Positions 1 through 8,323 are shown, numbered from the stretch's first letter. The stretch: DNA of 64,000 bases from Bacillota bacterium LX-D (GCA_031628995.1 JAVLUO010000002.1:186001-250000), one strand, 5' to 3'. The notes: generated from the sequence alone by a model not told the origin. Numbers and translations are program-made.

Positions 1-585
1 CAGGCTTCTGCTGTTCTTAGCGGTTTGCCGGAGGATATGCAAATAGATATTGCTAGGCGGATTGCACTGATGGAAAGAACTTCTCCTGAAACAGTCCGGG
101 AAGTCGAATCAGTTTTAGAAAAGAGACTTTCTTCTTTGGTTGAACACGATTTTACCAGTGTGGGAGGCATTGCAACTTTAGTTGATATCTTAAACCGAGT
201 AGACCGGGGAACAGAAAAGGCAATTTTAGAATCCTTAGAAGCTGAAGATCAAAGCTTAGCTGATGAAATCAGGAAACGGATGTTTATCTTTGAAGATATT
301 ATTAACCTTGATGATACCTCAATTAGGAGAATTTTACGTGAGGTAGACAGTAAGGACTTGGCAATGGCTATTAAAGGATCCAGTCAAGATGTGGCGCAGC
401 GTATTTACAAGAATATGTCCACTCGTGCTTCTGAAATGCTGAAAGAAGATATCGAATTTTTGGGTCCGATTCGCTTGCGGGATGTGGAAGAAGCCCAACA
501 GCGGATTGTACAATCTATTCGTCGTTTGGATGAATTAGGTGAGATCATAATTTCACGGGGAGGAGAAGATGCCCTCATTGTATAG
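1..585 (+). CDS. fliG: Flagellar motor switch protein FliG (5' end outside window)
   Basis: FliG is the C-ring protein that touches the MotA stator and transmits torque. The reading frame is open from base 1 and continues upstream, so only the last ~194 residues are present, beginning near a SAVLSGLPED stretch that belongs to the middle (armadillo) domain. The C-terminal part with the charged torque helix follows (IRRILREVDSKDLAMAIKG, then RDVEEAQQRIV), and the protein ends normally. It overlaps fliH by 17 bases, the usual translational coupling. fliF and fliE are expected just upstream. Identity is secure; the start is not visible. Confidence 0.96.
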   Translation, partial: QASAVLSGLPEDMQIDIARRIALMERTSPETVREVESVLEKRLSSLVEHDFTSVGGIATLVDILNRVDRGTEKAILESLEAEDQSLADEIRKRMFIFEDIINLDDTSIRRILREVDSKDLAMAIKGSSQDVAQRIYKNMSTRASEMLKEDIEFLGPIRLRDVEEAQQRIVQSIRRLDELGEIIISRGGEDALIV

Positions 586-1318
586 AGTCATCAAAGACCC
601 CAAAATAGTTGACACTTCAGTGCGGGAAATCGAACTGCGCCAAAATTTTTCCGAAGGCTACGCAGAAAACCAAGAAGACCCGGCGATTCAAATGCAAATG
701 GAACATACCCGCCAGGAATGTGGGAAACTTTTAGCACGAGCCCAAGCTGATGCAGACCATATAATTGCTCAGAGTAAAGAGGAAGCAATTAGCATCAAGG
801 AAGAAGCCTACGAACAGGGCCGAAAAGAAGGCTTTGAGGCAGGTTATGAAAAGGGCTTCCAGGCTGGGCAGGAAGTTGTTGAAGAATTGCAAGAACAAAA
901 AAAGCGTACTATTGCTCAGCTCCTTGCTGCTTACAACTCTATTTATGAAGAAACAGAAGAATCATTAATTAATTTAGCCTTAGAAATAGCCCGGAAAATT
1001 ATTAATAAAAAAGTAGAATTAGATGATGAACTTATCTTCAGTATTGCTAAAAACGCCCTGCGGGAGGCTCATGCGGCTGAAATGTATATTCTTTTTGTTA
1101 GCCCGGACGACTTAGCAAAATCTTTAGAGTATAAAAGCGAGCTTCAATCATATATTCCAGAAGGCGCCAGTTTGCAAGTTATTGCTGATGGGGATTTAGC
1201 TAAAGGAAACTGCCGAGTTGAAACTAATTTGGGATATACTGACGGGACTATTGAACAGCAGTTCAAGGAACTAAGAGCATTGTTTAGCCAAATTGTTCCT
1301 GAACAAGGGGATGCTTAA
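569..1318 (+). CDS. fliH: Flagellar assembly protein FliH
   Basis: FliH is the cytoplasmic stator-like partner of the FliI ATPase in the flagellar type III export apparatus. The 249-aa product has the family's layout: a short N-terminal segment (SLYRVIKDPKIV), a long charged, GxxxG-bearing helix (EGFEAGYEKGFQAGQE, about residues 90-110) and a V-type ATPase E-subunit-like C-terminal domain. The ATG is preceded by GGAGGAG inside the end of fliG and is followed closely by fliI, which is its functional partner. Sequence conservation is low in this family, so the call leans on both motif and position. Confidence 0.93.
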   Translation: MPSLYRVIKDPKIVDTSVREIELRQNFSEGYAENQEDPAIQMQMEHTRQECGKLLARAQADADHIIAQSKEEAISIKEEAYEQGRKEGFEAGYEKGFQAGQEVVEELQEQKKRTIAQLLAAYNSIYEETEESLINLALEIARKIINKKVELDDELIFSIAKNALREAHAAEMYILFVSPDDLAKSLEYKSELQSYIPEGASLQVIADGDLAKGNCRVETNLGYTDGTIEQQFKELRALFSQIVPEQGDA

Positions 1319-1339
1319 TATGCTTGGGAGATATAGCAC

Positions 1340-2653
1340 ATGGCCATTGATTTAAGTAAATACTTTTCTTTGCTAAAAAAGATAGATTTATTGCAATCTA
1401 CAGGCAAGGTTTCTCAAGTTATTGGATTAATTATTGAAGTAACAGGCATTCGAGCTGCGGTAGGGGAGATTTGTAAAATATTTGTTCCTGGGCAAATTGA
1501 ACCAACTGTGGCTGAAGTAGTTGGCTTTAAAAATACCAAAACCCTTTTAATGCCTTTAGGCGAATTGAATGGAATTTCCCCAGGCTGCGCAGTGTTTCCT
1601 ACAGGCAAAAGCCACACTGTTTATGTTGGAGATTTCCTGTTAGGACAGGTTTTAGATGGTTTAGGCAGGCCTATGGAGGCTGATGTGGATGTTCATAAAG
1701 GTATTGAATACTCTGTGAACAATAATCCACCGGACCCATTAACTCGACAGAGGATTACTCAGGTCTTAAGCACAGGTGTAAAAGCAATCGATGGTTTGCT
1801 GACTTGCGGCCAAGGACAAAGGGTCGGTATTTTTGCTGGCAGCGGTGTTGGCAAATCGACTCTTTTAGGTATGATTGCCCGGCAGAGCAGTGCTGAGATT
1901 AATGTCATCTCTTTAGTAGGAGAAAGAGGCCGGGAAGTTTTAGATTTTATTGAAAGGGACTTAGGTACCGAAGGCTTGGCTAAATCCGTTGTGGTTGTAG
2001 CCACTTCCGATCAGCCTGCTTTAATTAGAATCAAAGCAGCTTTTGTGGCTACGGCAGTAGCTGAATTTTTTAGGGATCAGGGAAAAAATGTGATGCTGAT
2101 GATGGATTCTGTAACCCGTTTTGCCATGGCCCAAAGGGAAGTAGGTTTGGCTATCGGAGAGCCCCCTGCTACTAAAGGTTATACTCCTTCAGTTTTTGCC
2201 ATGCTGCCACGATTATTAGAAAGAGCCGGCAATGGGAATACAGGTTCAATCACCGGCCTTTACACTGTTCTAGTTGATGGAGACGATATGAATGAACCTA
2301 TTGCTGACGCTGTACGGGGTATTCTTGACGGACACATAGTTTTATCTCGCAGTTTAGCTGCTAAAAACCATTATCCAGCTATAGATGTTTTAAGCAGCGT
2401 TAGCCGTTTGATGTCGGAGATTACGGCTCAAGAACACCAGGCTGCTGCTGGGCAAATTAGGGATTTTCTAGCTAGTTATTATAAGGTTGAGGACTTAATT
2501 AATATTGGAGCCTATCAGCAGGGCAGCAACATTGAAGTTGACAGAGCAATTAAACATTATCCGCAAATCATTAATTTCTTAACACAAGAGGCTAATGAAC
2601 ACATTTCATTGGAAGCTACTTTGGAACAGATGCAGTCTATTTTGGCTAATTAA
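1340..2653 (+). CDS. fliI: Flagellum-specific ATPase FliI
   Basis: FliI powers unfolding and entry of flagellar export substrates. The 437-aa protein is an F1-beta-like ATPase: Walker A GSGVGKST near residues 165-173, a Walker B stretch (VMLMMDSVTRFA) about 80 residues later, and a conserved ATKGYTPSVFAMLPRLLERAG segment. The length is typical. It starts at ATG 21 bases after fliH and is followed by fliJ after 9 bases, matching the conserved fliH-fliI-fliJ export module. No unusual residues were noticed. Confidence 0.97.
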   Translation: MAIDLSKYFSLLKKIDLLQSTGKVSQVIGLIIEVTGIRAAVGEICKIFVPGQIEPTVAEVVGFKNTKTLLMPLGELNGISPGCAVFPTGKSHTVYVGDFLLGQVLDGLGRPMEADVDVHKGIEYSVNNNPPDPLTRQRITQVLSTGVKAIDGLLTCGQGQRVGIFAGSGVGKSTLLGMIARQSSAEINVISLVGERGREVLDFIERDLGTEGLAKSVVVVATSDQPALIRIKAAFVATAVAEFFRDQGKNVMLMMDSVTRFAMAQREVGLAIGEPPATKGYTPSVFAMLPRLLERAGNGNTGSITGLYTVLVDGDDMNEPIADAVRGILDGHIVLSRSLAAKNHYPAIDVLSSVSRLMSEITAQEHQAAAGQIRDFLASYYKVEDLINIGAYQQGSNIEVDRAIKHYPQIINFLTQEANEHISLEATLEQMQSILAN

Positions 2654-2662
2654 AGGGGCTAA

Positions 2663-3112
2663 ATGATGAAAAGTTTCAAATTTAACTTAGAAAGTGTTTT
2701 GGAATTTAAGCAGCTAAAAGAAGATGAAGCCAAGCAAAAACTAACGGAGGCTAATTTTAAGGTTAGAAGAGAAGAAGATATTTTAAAAGGTTATCAAAAT
2801 AAATTAAAATCTGCTCAAGAACAGACTCCAATGGAATTAACTGTTTTTTATGCTCAGCAAAAAGATGCTTATTTAAGTAATTTAATAGAGCATATTTCTT
2901 TACAACAAAAACAATTGCGAGTAGCTCAGCTCGAGGCAGAATGCCGTAAAAAAGAATTTATTACAGCTCATAGGGAATTGCAAACTCTGCAAAATTTAAA
3001 GGAAAAGAGATTTCGGGAATATACTTTTGAACTAGAAAGAATAGAGCAAAACCTGATGGATGATCTAGGCTTAAGATCCTTTTTACGAAAAGCCCAGGGC
3101 TTCCAAGAGTAA
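2663..3112 (+). CDS. fliJ: Flagellar export protein FliJ
   Basis: FliJ is the coiled-coil stalk of the flagellar export ATPase and a chaperone escort. The 149-aa product is almost wholly charged helix with the characteristic opening FxFNLESVLEFK and heptad-rich middle, consistent with the family's antiparallel coiled coil. Two ATGs occur back to back (2663 and 2666); the AAGGGG-like purine run just upstream serves either. It lies between fliI and fliK as in other Firmicutes. Confidence 0.92.
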   Translation: MMKSFKFNLESVLEFKQLKEDEAKQKLTEANFKVRREEDILKGYQNKLKSAQEQTPMELTVFYAQQKDAYLSNLIEHISLQQKQLRVAQLEAECRKKEFITAHRELQTLQNLKEKRFREYTFELERIEQNLMDDLGLRSFLRKAQGFQE

Positions 3113-3134
3113 TTTCTTGAAAGGAGGTGAATAG

Positions 3135-4448
3135 ATGCCAAGTCAAATAAGCTGTTATTTTATGCCTGCAACTTTCCCAAAAAACACAGGCAGTAAAAGT
3201 AAGGTAAGCCAAAAGGAGTCTAAGGGCAGCTTTGCTGAACTAGTTAATAAGGCTGTGAATAAGGATAATGGTACTAAAAAGGCCGCAGCTAGATTTGAAT
3301 CTGAGAAAGTGGACAGCGCCGAAAACAAACAAGAAGATGTATTTGAAAAACCTAGTGATGAGATCAGTTCTGCATTGGTCCAAGACAGTAAGTCAGATTT
3401 TATTCCGCCTGATTTTACTCCTCCAATTATAAATCAGCAAAGTATAAATGTATCTCAAACAGGTGAAGGTGAATTAATTGATCAACAGTTGACTGCTAAT
3501 TCAACCCAAAATTTTAGCCGGAATTTAATTCTGCCAGAGAATAACGTTGCTGCAGTTGTGAACTTGGAAGGAGATCCTGCCAAGGTGCCGCAAACCGCAA
3601 CTGACACATTTGCTGCAACAGCCGGTAATCTTGAACTAAGTGGGGTTTCAACACAAGGTAAGACTGATGCTAATACTGTTCCTGCAACAACGGAGCAAAG
3701 CCCACAGCTTCAGCTTAATACTCAGGAGAAGCAAGCATTAGTAGAGTCAGTTAATGAGCAAACAACTGCTCAGGAAGGGCAAAATTTAGAACACCCCAAA
3801 ATAGAGCTGACAGCAGAAAAAGTTGAACAAACAGCAGATACTAAACAATTTAATGTTCGAACCGCTGAGCCAACTTCGAGTGATGAACTGCAAAATTTCT
3901 TTAGCAATGGAAGTAACACTGATGGGAGTTCAGCTAGTTTACAAGATAATCAGCAAGCAGCTAATCAATTTTCCTTAAATAAAGATGCAATAATTTCCAC
4001 AAATCAACAGCCCCAACAAACTCAATCTTTAAATTTTCGCAGTTTAGCCAGCCAGCTGATTGAATCGATTAAAACTAATATTTCTAAGGGCAAAAGTGAG
4101 CTGGAGGTACAGTTAAAACCTGATTACCTGGGAAAAGTACATTTGAAACTTTCCCTTGAAGACGGCGTATTAGCGGCTAAAATTGCTGTGGAAAACCAGG
4201 CGGTAGGCAAAAATTTAGAAAATAATTTACAGCAGCTGCGTCAGTCATTTCAGGAACAAGGGCTGAAATTCAGCGCCATCGATGTGGAAGTTGGCAGCGG
4301 GTCTTTATACCAGGAAGGAAACAATCAACAACAGCAGCAGTCTAACCAAAGCTTTTCTGCCCAAACAAATACTTGGACTACAGAATTAGATGAATTAGCT
4401 GCTGGAAAGAGTGCTAGTCAATTGGGGGTAGTAAATTATCTCGCTTAA
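3135..4448 (+). CDS. fliK: Flagellar hook-length control protein FliK
   Basis: FliK is the secreted ruler that measures hook length and switches export specificity. The 437-aa protein has a long low-complexity Gln/Asn/Ser/Thr-rich N-terminal region (disordered ruler) and a C-terminal Flg_hook domain around residues 305-390 (ELEVQLKPDYLGKVHLKLS), followed by a short poly-Gln tract. An AAGGAGGTG site sits 9 bases before the ATG. Position ahead of flgD, which caps the hook being measured, supports the call. The N-terminal part is too diverged to compare. Confidence 0.92.
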   Translation: MPSQISCYFMPATFPKNTGSKSKVSQKESKGSFAELVNKAVNKDNGTKKAAARFESEKVDSAENKQEDVFEKPSDEISSALVQDSKSDFIPPDFTPPIINQQSINVSQTGEGELIDQQLTANSTQNFSRNLILPENNVAAVVNLEGDPAKVPQTATDTFAATAGNLELSGVSTQGKTDANTVPATTEQSPQLQLNTQEKQALVESVNEQTTAQEGQNLEHPKIELTAEKVEQTADTKQFNVRTAEPTSSDELQNFFSNGSNTDGSSASLQDNQQAANQFSLNKDAIISTNQQPQQTQSLNFRSLASQLIESIKTNISKGKSELEVQLKPDYLGKVHLKLSLEDGVLAAKIAVENQAVGKNLENNLQQLRQSFQEQGLKFSAIDVEVGSGSLYQEGNNQQQQQSNQSFSAQTNTWTTELDELAAGKSASQLGVVNYLA

Positions 4449-4460
4449 GGAGGTGGAAAA

Positions 4461-4886
4461 ATGGTTGATGCAGTTAACACATCAGCAAATACAACAACAA
4501 CGGCCACATCAACTTCTAAATCTAATAGCAGCACCAGTAAGCAAGATTTTTTAATGCTTTTGGTTACCGAATTGCAAAATCAAGATCCTTTGGAACCTAT
4601 GGATAACAAAGATATGATGGCTCAAGTAGCCCAGTTTAGTACTTTGGAAGAGATACAGAATTTAAATAAGCAAGTTGCCCTGACCCAGGCTATTGGACTG
4701 GTAGGTGCTAAAGTCGTAGCCAAAGAGGGCAGCGAGGAAATTCAAGGAATTGTGGATAGTGTCAAAATGTCTGGTGACGATTGCTATTTAATCGTTGGAG
4801 ACAAGGAAGTTGAATTGTCCGATTTGGTCCAAGTAAGTTCCCCTTTAACAACATCGAATGATACTGAAACTAAGGGGGACAACTAA
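4461..4886 (+). CDS. flgD: Flagellar hook assembly scaffold protein FlgD
   Basis: FlgD is the hook cap needed for polymerisation of FlgE. The 141-aa product carries the diagnostic N-terminal core (QDFLMLLVTELQNQDPLEPMD, about residues 28-48, followed by AQFSTLEEI) and a short C-terminal domain, the compact form common in Firmicutes. AAGGAGGTG precedes the ATG. The next gene begins immediately after the stop. Confidence 0.95.
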   Translation: MVDAVNTSANTTTTATSTSKSNSSTSKQDFLMLLVTELQNQDPLEPMDNKDMMAQVAQFSTLEEIQNLNKQVALTQAIGLVGAKVVAKEGSEEIQGIVDSVKMSGDDCYLIVGDKEVELSDLVQVSSPLTTSNDTETKGDN

Positions 4887-4887
4887 A

Positions 4888-5274
4888 ATGGTAGAAAAGG
4901 TTGATTTATCAAGGCCTATTTTACCTATTGAGCAATTAAATTCAAGTTCTGCCCAAAGTAAAAAAAACAGCTCCCAGACTAGTTTTAAAGAAGTTTTCAA
5001 TAAACAGCTTCATGGAGAAGAAAAGCTGCACTTTTCCAAACACGCTCAGGAACGGCTGGAAAGTAGAGAAATTAAACTTTCAGAAACGGATCTGCAGAAG
5101 ATTACTGCAGCTATTGACAAGGCCAAAGCAAAGGGCGCTCGAGAATCTTTGCTGCTTTTAAATAACTTAGCTTTAATTGTTAGTGTTAAAAATAATACAG
5201 TTGTGACAGCTTTAGATAATGAAAATATGAAAAATAATGTATTTACGAATATAGATAGTGCTGTAATACTATAG
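4888..5274 (+). CDS. Flagellar operon protein, TIGR02530 (Flg_new) family
   Basis: Small (128 aa) conserved flagellar-operon protein of unknown biochemical role. The C-terminal half has the family hallmark FSKHAQERLESREI followed by an alternating basic helix and the LLLLNNLALIVSV strand. I take the ATG at 4888 over the earlier in-frame ATG at 4858 because AAGGGGGAC lies 10 bases before it and because the earlier one would overlap flgD by 29 bases. It is usually found between flgD and flgE, exactly as here. Confidence 0.88.
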   Translation: MVEKVDLSRPILPIEQLNSSSAQSKKNSSQTSFKEVFNKQLHGEEKLHFSKHAQERLESREIKLSETDLQKITAAIDKAKAKGARESLLLLNNLALIVSVKNNTVVTALDNENMKNNVFTNIDSAVIL

Positions 5275-5356
5275 GGCCGGACCTCTTAGAGGAAGCCCAA
5301 AACTGTGGATTGATGGAAACAGTTTGCAAATTATTTTTCTAACATACTTGAGGAGG
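5274..5356 (+). promoter_or_regulatory. Structured GGA-rich leader of flgE, candidate CsrA target
   Basis: The 92-base gap ahead of flgE can fold into two hairpins. Hairpin 1 pairs GGGC (5274-5277) with GCCC (5295-5298) and CCTC (5282-5285) with GAGG (5289-5292). Hairpin 2 pairs AAACTGT (5300-5306) with ACAGTTT (5319-5325) and shows two GGA triplets in its 12-base loop. Five GGA triplets occur in total, the last inside the ribosome binding site. GGA in loops plus one in the Shine-Dalgarno is the known signature of CsrA-repressed leaders; CsrA control here is an inference. Confidence 0.4.
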
Positions 5357-5366
5357 TCAGATATTT

Positions 5367-6212
5367 ATGATGAGATCTTTGTACTCAGCTGTTGCAGGGC
5401 TGAGGACACACCAAACAAGAATGGATGTAATTGGTGATAATATTGCTAACGTTAACACTTACGGTTTTAAAAAATCTAGGACAACCTTTCAAGACATGTT
5501 TTACCAAACTTTGCAAGGGGGCTCTGCAGCAGAGGATGGCGATGCCAGAGGAGGTACAAACAGCTCTCAGGTGGGTTTAGGCGTAACTTTAGCTACTATC
5601 GATGGTATTCATACTCAAGGGGCAGCGGCTCCTACAGGCAAAGAAAGTGACCTAATGATTCAAGGAGACGGTTTTTTTATTTTACACGAGGAAGGCACAG
5701 ATGGCGCTACTTATTATACACGGAACGGTAATTTTTCTTTAGATAACAATGGTGATTTGGTAAACACAGCCAATGGTTTATATGTAACAGATACTGATGG
5801 CAATAAAATCAATGTACCGACTACTTCCAAAAGCTTCAGTATTAGTAAAAAAGGAGAAGTAATAATTACGCAGGCAGACGGAACTATAGCTGATAACCCC
5901 CAAATTATCGCTATTGCTAAATTTCCCAACCCTGCAGGGCTGCAAAAAGTTGGTCAGAACATGTACGTTTATGATACCTCAGCTGGTAATGAGGCGGGGG
6001 ACCCTACTGGTGGCAGTACCAATAATGTTGGGGGAGCTCCTGGCCTAGAGGGCCGGGGAATCATTCTTTCCGGTTCCTTAGAAATGTCTAACGTAGAATT
6101 AGCCCAGGAATTTACTGATCTGATTACGACTCAAAGAGGTTTCCAGGCTAATGCCAAAACCATTACAACTTCTGACCAAATGTTAGAAGAACTATTGAAC
6201 ATTAAACGTTAA
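5367..6212 (+). CDS. flgE: Flagellar hook protein FlgE (short Firmicute form)
   Basis: Hook subunit, exported by the flagellar type III system. The 281-aa protein has the axial-protein N-terminal signature SLYSAVAGL with MDVIGDNIANVNTYGFKKSR (about residues 20-40), a central GDGFF motif and a C-terminal heptad segment ending in TTSDQMLEELLNIKR. The length resembles the ~264-aa Bacillus hook protein rather than the longer enterobacterial one. Two ATGs are adjacent (5367, 5370); AGGAGG at 5351-5356 suits the first. It could be confused with FlgG, but two rod genes lie farther down (18327, 19103). Confidence 0.93.
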   Translation: MMRSLYSAVAGLRTHQTRMDVIGDNIANVNTYGFKKSRTTFQDMFYQTLQGGSAAEDGDARGGTNSSQVGLGVTLATIDGIHTQGAAAPTGKESDLMIQGDGFFILHEEGTDGATYYTRNGNFSLDNNGDLVNTANGLYVTDTDGNKINVPTTSKSFSISKKGEVIITQADGTIADNPQIIAIAKFPNPAGLQKVGQNMYVYDTSAGNEAGDPTGGSTNNVGGAPGLEGRGIILSGSLEMSNVELAQEFTDLITTQRGFQANAKTITTSDQMLEELLNIKR

Positions 6213-6220
6213 TTGAATTA

Positions 6221-6272
6221 AGCGGGGACATATCTTGAAGAGAATTTAGTTCATTAAAGATATGTCTCAGCT
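6221..6272 (+). other. Long RNA hairpin between flgE and flbD
   Basis: GGGACATATCTT (6225-6236) pairs with AAGATATGTCTC (6257-6268) over 12 positions with one G-U, and AGC (6221-6223) with GCT (6270-6272) extends it past one mismatch; the loop is 20 bases. No T-run follows, so it is not a classical terminator. It may be an mRNA processing or stability element separating hook protein output from the downstream genes. Confidence 0.5.
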
Positions 6273-6307
6273 GCTTTACTAAAATTAAATAATAGTTGAG
6301 GAAAACC

Positions 6308-6511
6308 ATGATTACGTTAACAACTTTAGATAAGAGGAAAATTTATTTGAATCCTCATTTAATTGAACAAATAGAAAGTGTACCTGAAACGGTGCTTACC
6401 TTAACTAATGGCAAAAAGATCTTAATCTGCGAGACTCCCCAAATTGTAGCTCAAAAAGTAGCTAAGTATAATCGAAGTATTTATGGGCCTAAGAGGATGA
6501 AAACTTTTTGA
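6308..6511 (+). CDS. flbD: FlbD/SwrD-family flagellar protein
   Basis: A 67-aa protein of the FlbD family (SwrD in Bacillus subtilis, where it raises motor power through the stators). Visible hallmarks are the opening MITLTTLDKRKIYLNPHLI, the ES-PET-LTLTNGKKI stretch and a basic C-terminal tail. I choose ATG 6308 over an upstream TTG (6296) because GAGGAAA lies 5-9 bases before it. The gene sits directly before the motA/motB-like pair, which fits a stator-related role. Confidence 0.9.
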   Translation: MITLTTLDKRKIYLNPHLIEQIESVPETVLTLTNGKKILICETPQIVAQKVAKYNRSIYGPKRMKTF

Positions 6512-6522
6512 GGTGAGCTGAA

Positions 6523-7290
6523 GTGGCCAAATTTAAAAAAACACCTGTGGCAGGTTTCTTAGGCGGTCTAATTATTATATTGCTCTCCATATCATTGGGT
6601 GGTAAATTGAGTTTTTTTTTCAATTTGCCAGCTTTATTAATGACCATAGGAGGATCTTTTTTTGCCAGCTTAGTTATCTACGATTTAGGAACGATTAAAA
6701 ATCTAGGAAGCAAGATCTATTGGGCCTTTACTTTCGAACCTCAAGATGCTGAACCACTAATTGAATTGGCTAAGAATTTAGCTCAAAAAGTCCGCCAAGA
6801 TGGTATTATGTGTTTGGAAGAGGAAGCTCATAAAGTGGAAAACAGCTTTTTCCGCAAAGGTGTGGAACTAATTATAGAGGCTGAATCACCAGAATATACC
6901 CAAAACATTTTGCAAAAGGAAATACAAAGTACCCGGAAAAGTGTTCAAACAGAAATTCAACTTCTAAAAACCTGGGCTCTTTTAGCTCCTGCTTTTGGCC
7001 TTTTAGGAGGAATTATTAGTTTAATTCAGTTACTCTTTCATTTACGATATCCAGGGCAGTTAGGGGCTGGAGCAGCCACTGCTCTACTTCCTATTTTTTA
7101 CGGTCTAATTATTTCTTATTTATTTTGCTTCCCCCTAGTGGAAAAGTTAGAGCTGCAAAACGAAAGAGATTATTTACTAAAGACAGCCATGTTAGAATGC
7201 ATTATGGCTATTCAGTCTGGCTTAAATCCACGAAGGCTGGAAGAAAAATTAAGATTGCTTCTAGATTTAGAGGTAGTAGTGGATGCCTAA
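6523..7290 (+). CDS. motA: MotA-family stator subunit, with altered pore segment
   Basis: MotA-type stator protein (255 aa, four membrane segments). Conserved features are the cytoplasmic RQDGIMCLEEEA stretch with the torque-related Arg and Glu, the Pro of APAFG at the start of TM3, the Pro of FPLVEKL at the end of TM4, and the C-terminal GLNPRRLEEKL. However, in TM4 the usual ALL(T/G)T(L/F)xG motif reads ALLPIFYG, so the pore-lining Thr (E. coli T209 equivalent) is Ile. It starts with GTG behind GAGGTGAGC. motB overlaps its end by 8 bases. Family assignment is firm; ion conduction is doubtful. Confidence 0.88.
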   Translation: MAKFKKTPVAGFLGGLIIILLSISLGGKLSFFFNLPALLMTIGGSFFASLVIYDLGTIKNLGSKIYWAFTFEPQDAEPLIELAKNLAQKVRQDGIMCLEEEAHKVENSFFRKGVELIIEAESPEYTQNILQKEIQSTRKSVQTEIQLLKTWALLAPAFGLLGGIISLIQLLFHLRYPGQLGAGAATALLPIFYGLIISYLFCFPLVEKLELQNERDYLLKTAMLECIMAIQSGLNPRRLEEKLRLLLDLEVVVDA

Positions 7291-7864
7291 GGGAAGCAGT
7301 AAATTTTACACCTATCTTTGGGCATTGTTCTATGCTAACCTGATAACTATTTTTCTTTTTATCCTGGTTATTGCTTCAGTAATTGCTTTTGCAGATGAAC
7401 AAAAATTAATGTTTTTTGGTTTAAAGCCAGGAAATAGTCAGGGAGATGCTTTAATTCCTCAGCTTTACCAAAAAACATCTAATTATTTAGATGAAATGGA
7501 TTTAACAGAAGATATAATAATGCTAAAACTGCCCCAAGGTATAGGCTTAGTTTTTAGACAGGATTTAATCTTTGCTAATAAAGAAAGCAATTTTAAGCCT
7601 CAGGCTGACCGTATTTTACAACCCCTTGCGCTATTTTTTGCTTACATACCAAATAGTATTTGGATTCAATGCTACCCTGGAGGGGAAAACCCTAAACCGG
7701 CTGATACAGAATTATCCATAGCTAGGGCAGAAGAGCTGAGGGACTATTTTAACAAAAAGCTGCAGCCGGAGGGAAAACGGGTTGCTGCTGTTAGTTTTGG
7801 TTATAAAAGTGCAGGCGAGTCTAATATTATCATAGTAATCAGAACCATAGGTAAATGGGAGTGA
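7283..7864 (+). CDS. motB: MotB-like stator subunit lacking the ion-binding Asp
   Basis: 193-aa protein with one N-terminal membrane helix and an OmpA/MotB-like C-terminal domain. Aligning the helix with the canonical W-x3-YADxxT of MotB gives WALFYANLIT, so the essential ion-binding Asp (D32 in E. coli, D24 in B. subtilis) is Asn at residue 19. In the peptidoglycan-binding domain ELSIARA (residues ~148-154) is kept, but the GHTD strand is replaced by CYPGG and the NRRV motif is missing. Position next to motA and fliL supports descent from MotB. Function may be structural, regulatory or lost; another motAB may exist elsewhere. Confidence 0.82.
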   Translation: MPKGSSKFYTYLWALFYANLITIFLFILVIASVIAFADEQKLMFFGLKPGNSQGDALIPQLYQKTSNYLDEMDLTEDIIMLKLPQGIGLVFRQDLIFANKESNFKPQADRILQPLALFFAYIPNSIWIQCYPGGENPKPADTELSIARAEELRDYFNKKLQPEGKRVAAVSFGYKSAGESNIIIVIRTIGKWE

Positions 7865-7868
7865 AACA

Positions 7869-8306
7869 TTGATGGCTGAAAAAGCAGGCAAATCATCGAA
7901 GCTAATTGTATTTTTACTCATTGGAATTATTGTTTTGCTGTTGGCCCTAGGTGGCGGTTATTTACTTTTTGTGAAAACTAAACTTCCAAGCAGCGAAGCT
8001 GCAGAAAAACCAATGTTGAGTACAAAACTGGACACATTTACTGTTAATTTGTCCGATAGCAATTTCCGGCGTTACTTAAGGGTTGATTTAGCCCTGGAAT
8101 TTGAGAATAAAAAGACAGAGGAAGTAATTAAGGAAAAAGAATACCGTATCCGGGATGCCATTATTCTCTATTTTATGAAGAAAAGATCAACAGATTGTGG
8201 TAACATCAATAAGATTAAACAAGATGTTTTGAAAATAATAAACAGCAAATTAGATGAAAAAAATCAAATTTCCGGTGTTTATTTTAACGAATTTATTATT
8301 AACTAA
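7869..8306 (+). CDS. fliL: Flagellar basal body-associated protein FliL
   Basis: FliL is a single-pass inner-membrane protein that surrounds or supports the stators. The 145-aa product has an N-terminal membrane helix (LIVFLLIGIIVLLLALGGGYLLF) and a periplasmic domain with the family pattern DTFTVNLSD-SNFRRYLRVDLALEF and a C-terminal VYFNEFIIN strand. Start may be TTG 7869 or ATG 7872; GGGAG lies 7 or 10 bases upstream respectively. It follows the MotA/MotB-like pair by four bases. Confidence 0.92.
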   Translation: MMAEKAGKSSKLIVFLLIGIIVLLLALGGGYLLFVKTKLPSSEAAEKPMLSTKLDTFTVNLSDSNFRRYLRVDLALEFENKKTEEVIKEKEYRIRDAIILYFMKKRSTDCGNINKIKQDVLKIINSKLDEKNQISGVYFNEFIIN

Positions 8307-8323
8307 CATTTAGGGTGAGAAAA

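Noticed and set aside
765-968. 67-aa basic ORF inside fliH
   Set aside because: Out-of-frame shadow of the lysine-rich fliH coiled coil, with no ribosome binding site.
5274-5366. Cyclic-di-GMP riboswitch ahead of flgE
   Set aside because: Neither the GEMM-I conserved core nor a tetraloop receptor pattern is recognisable in the two hairpins.
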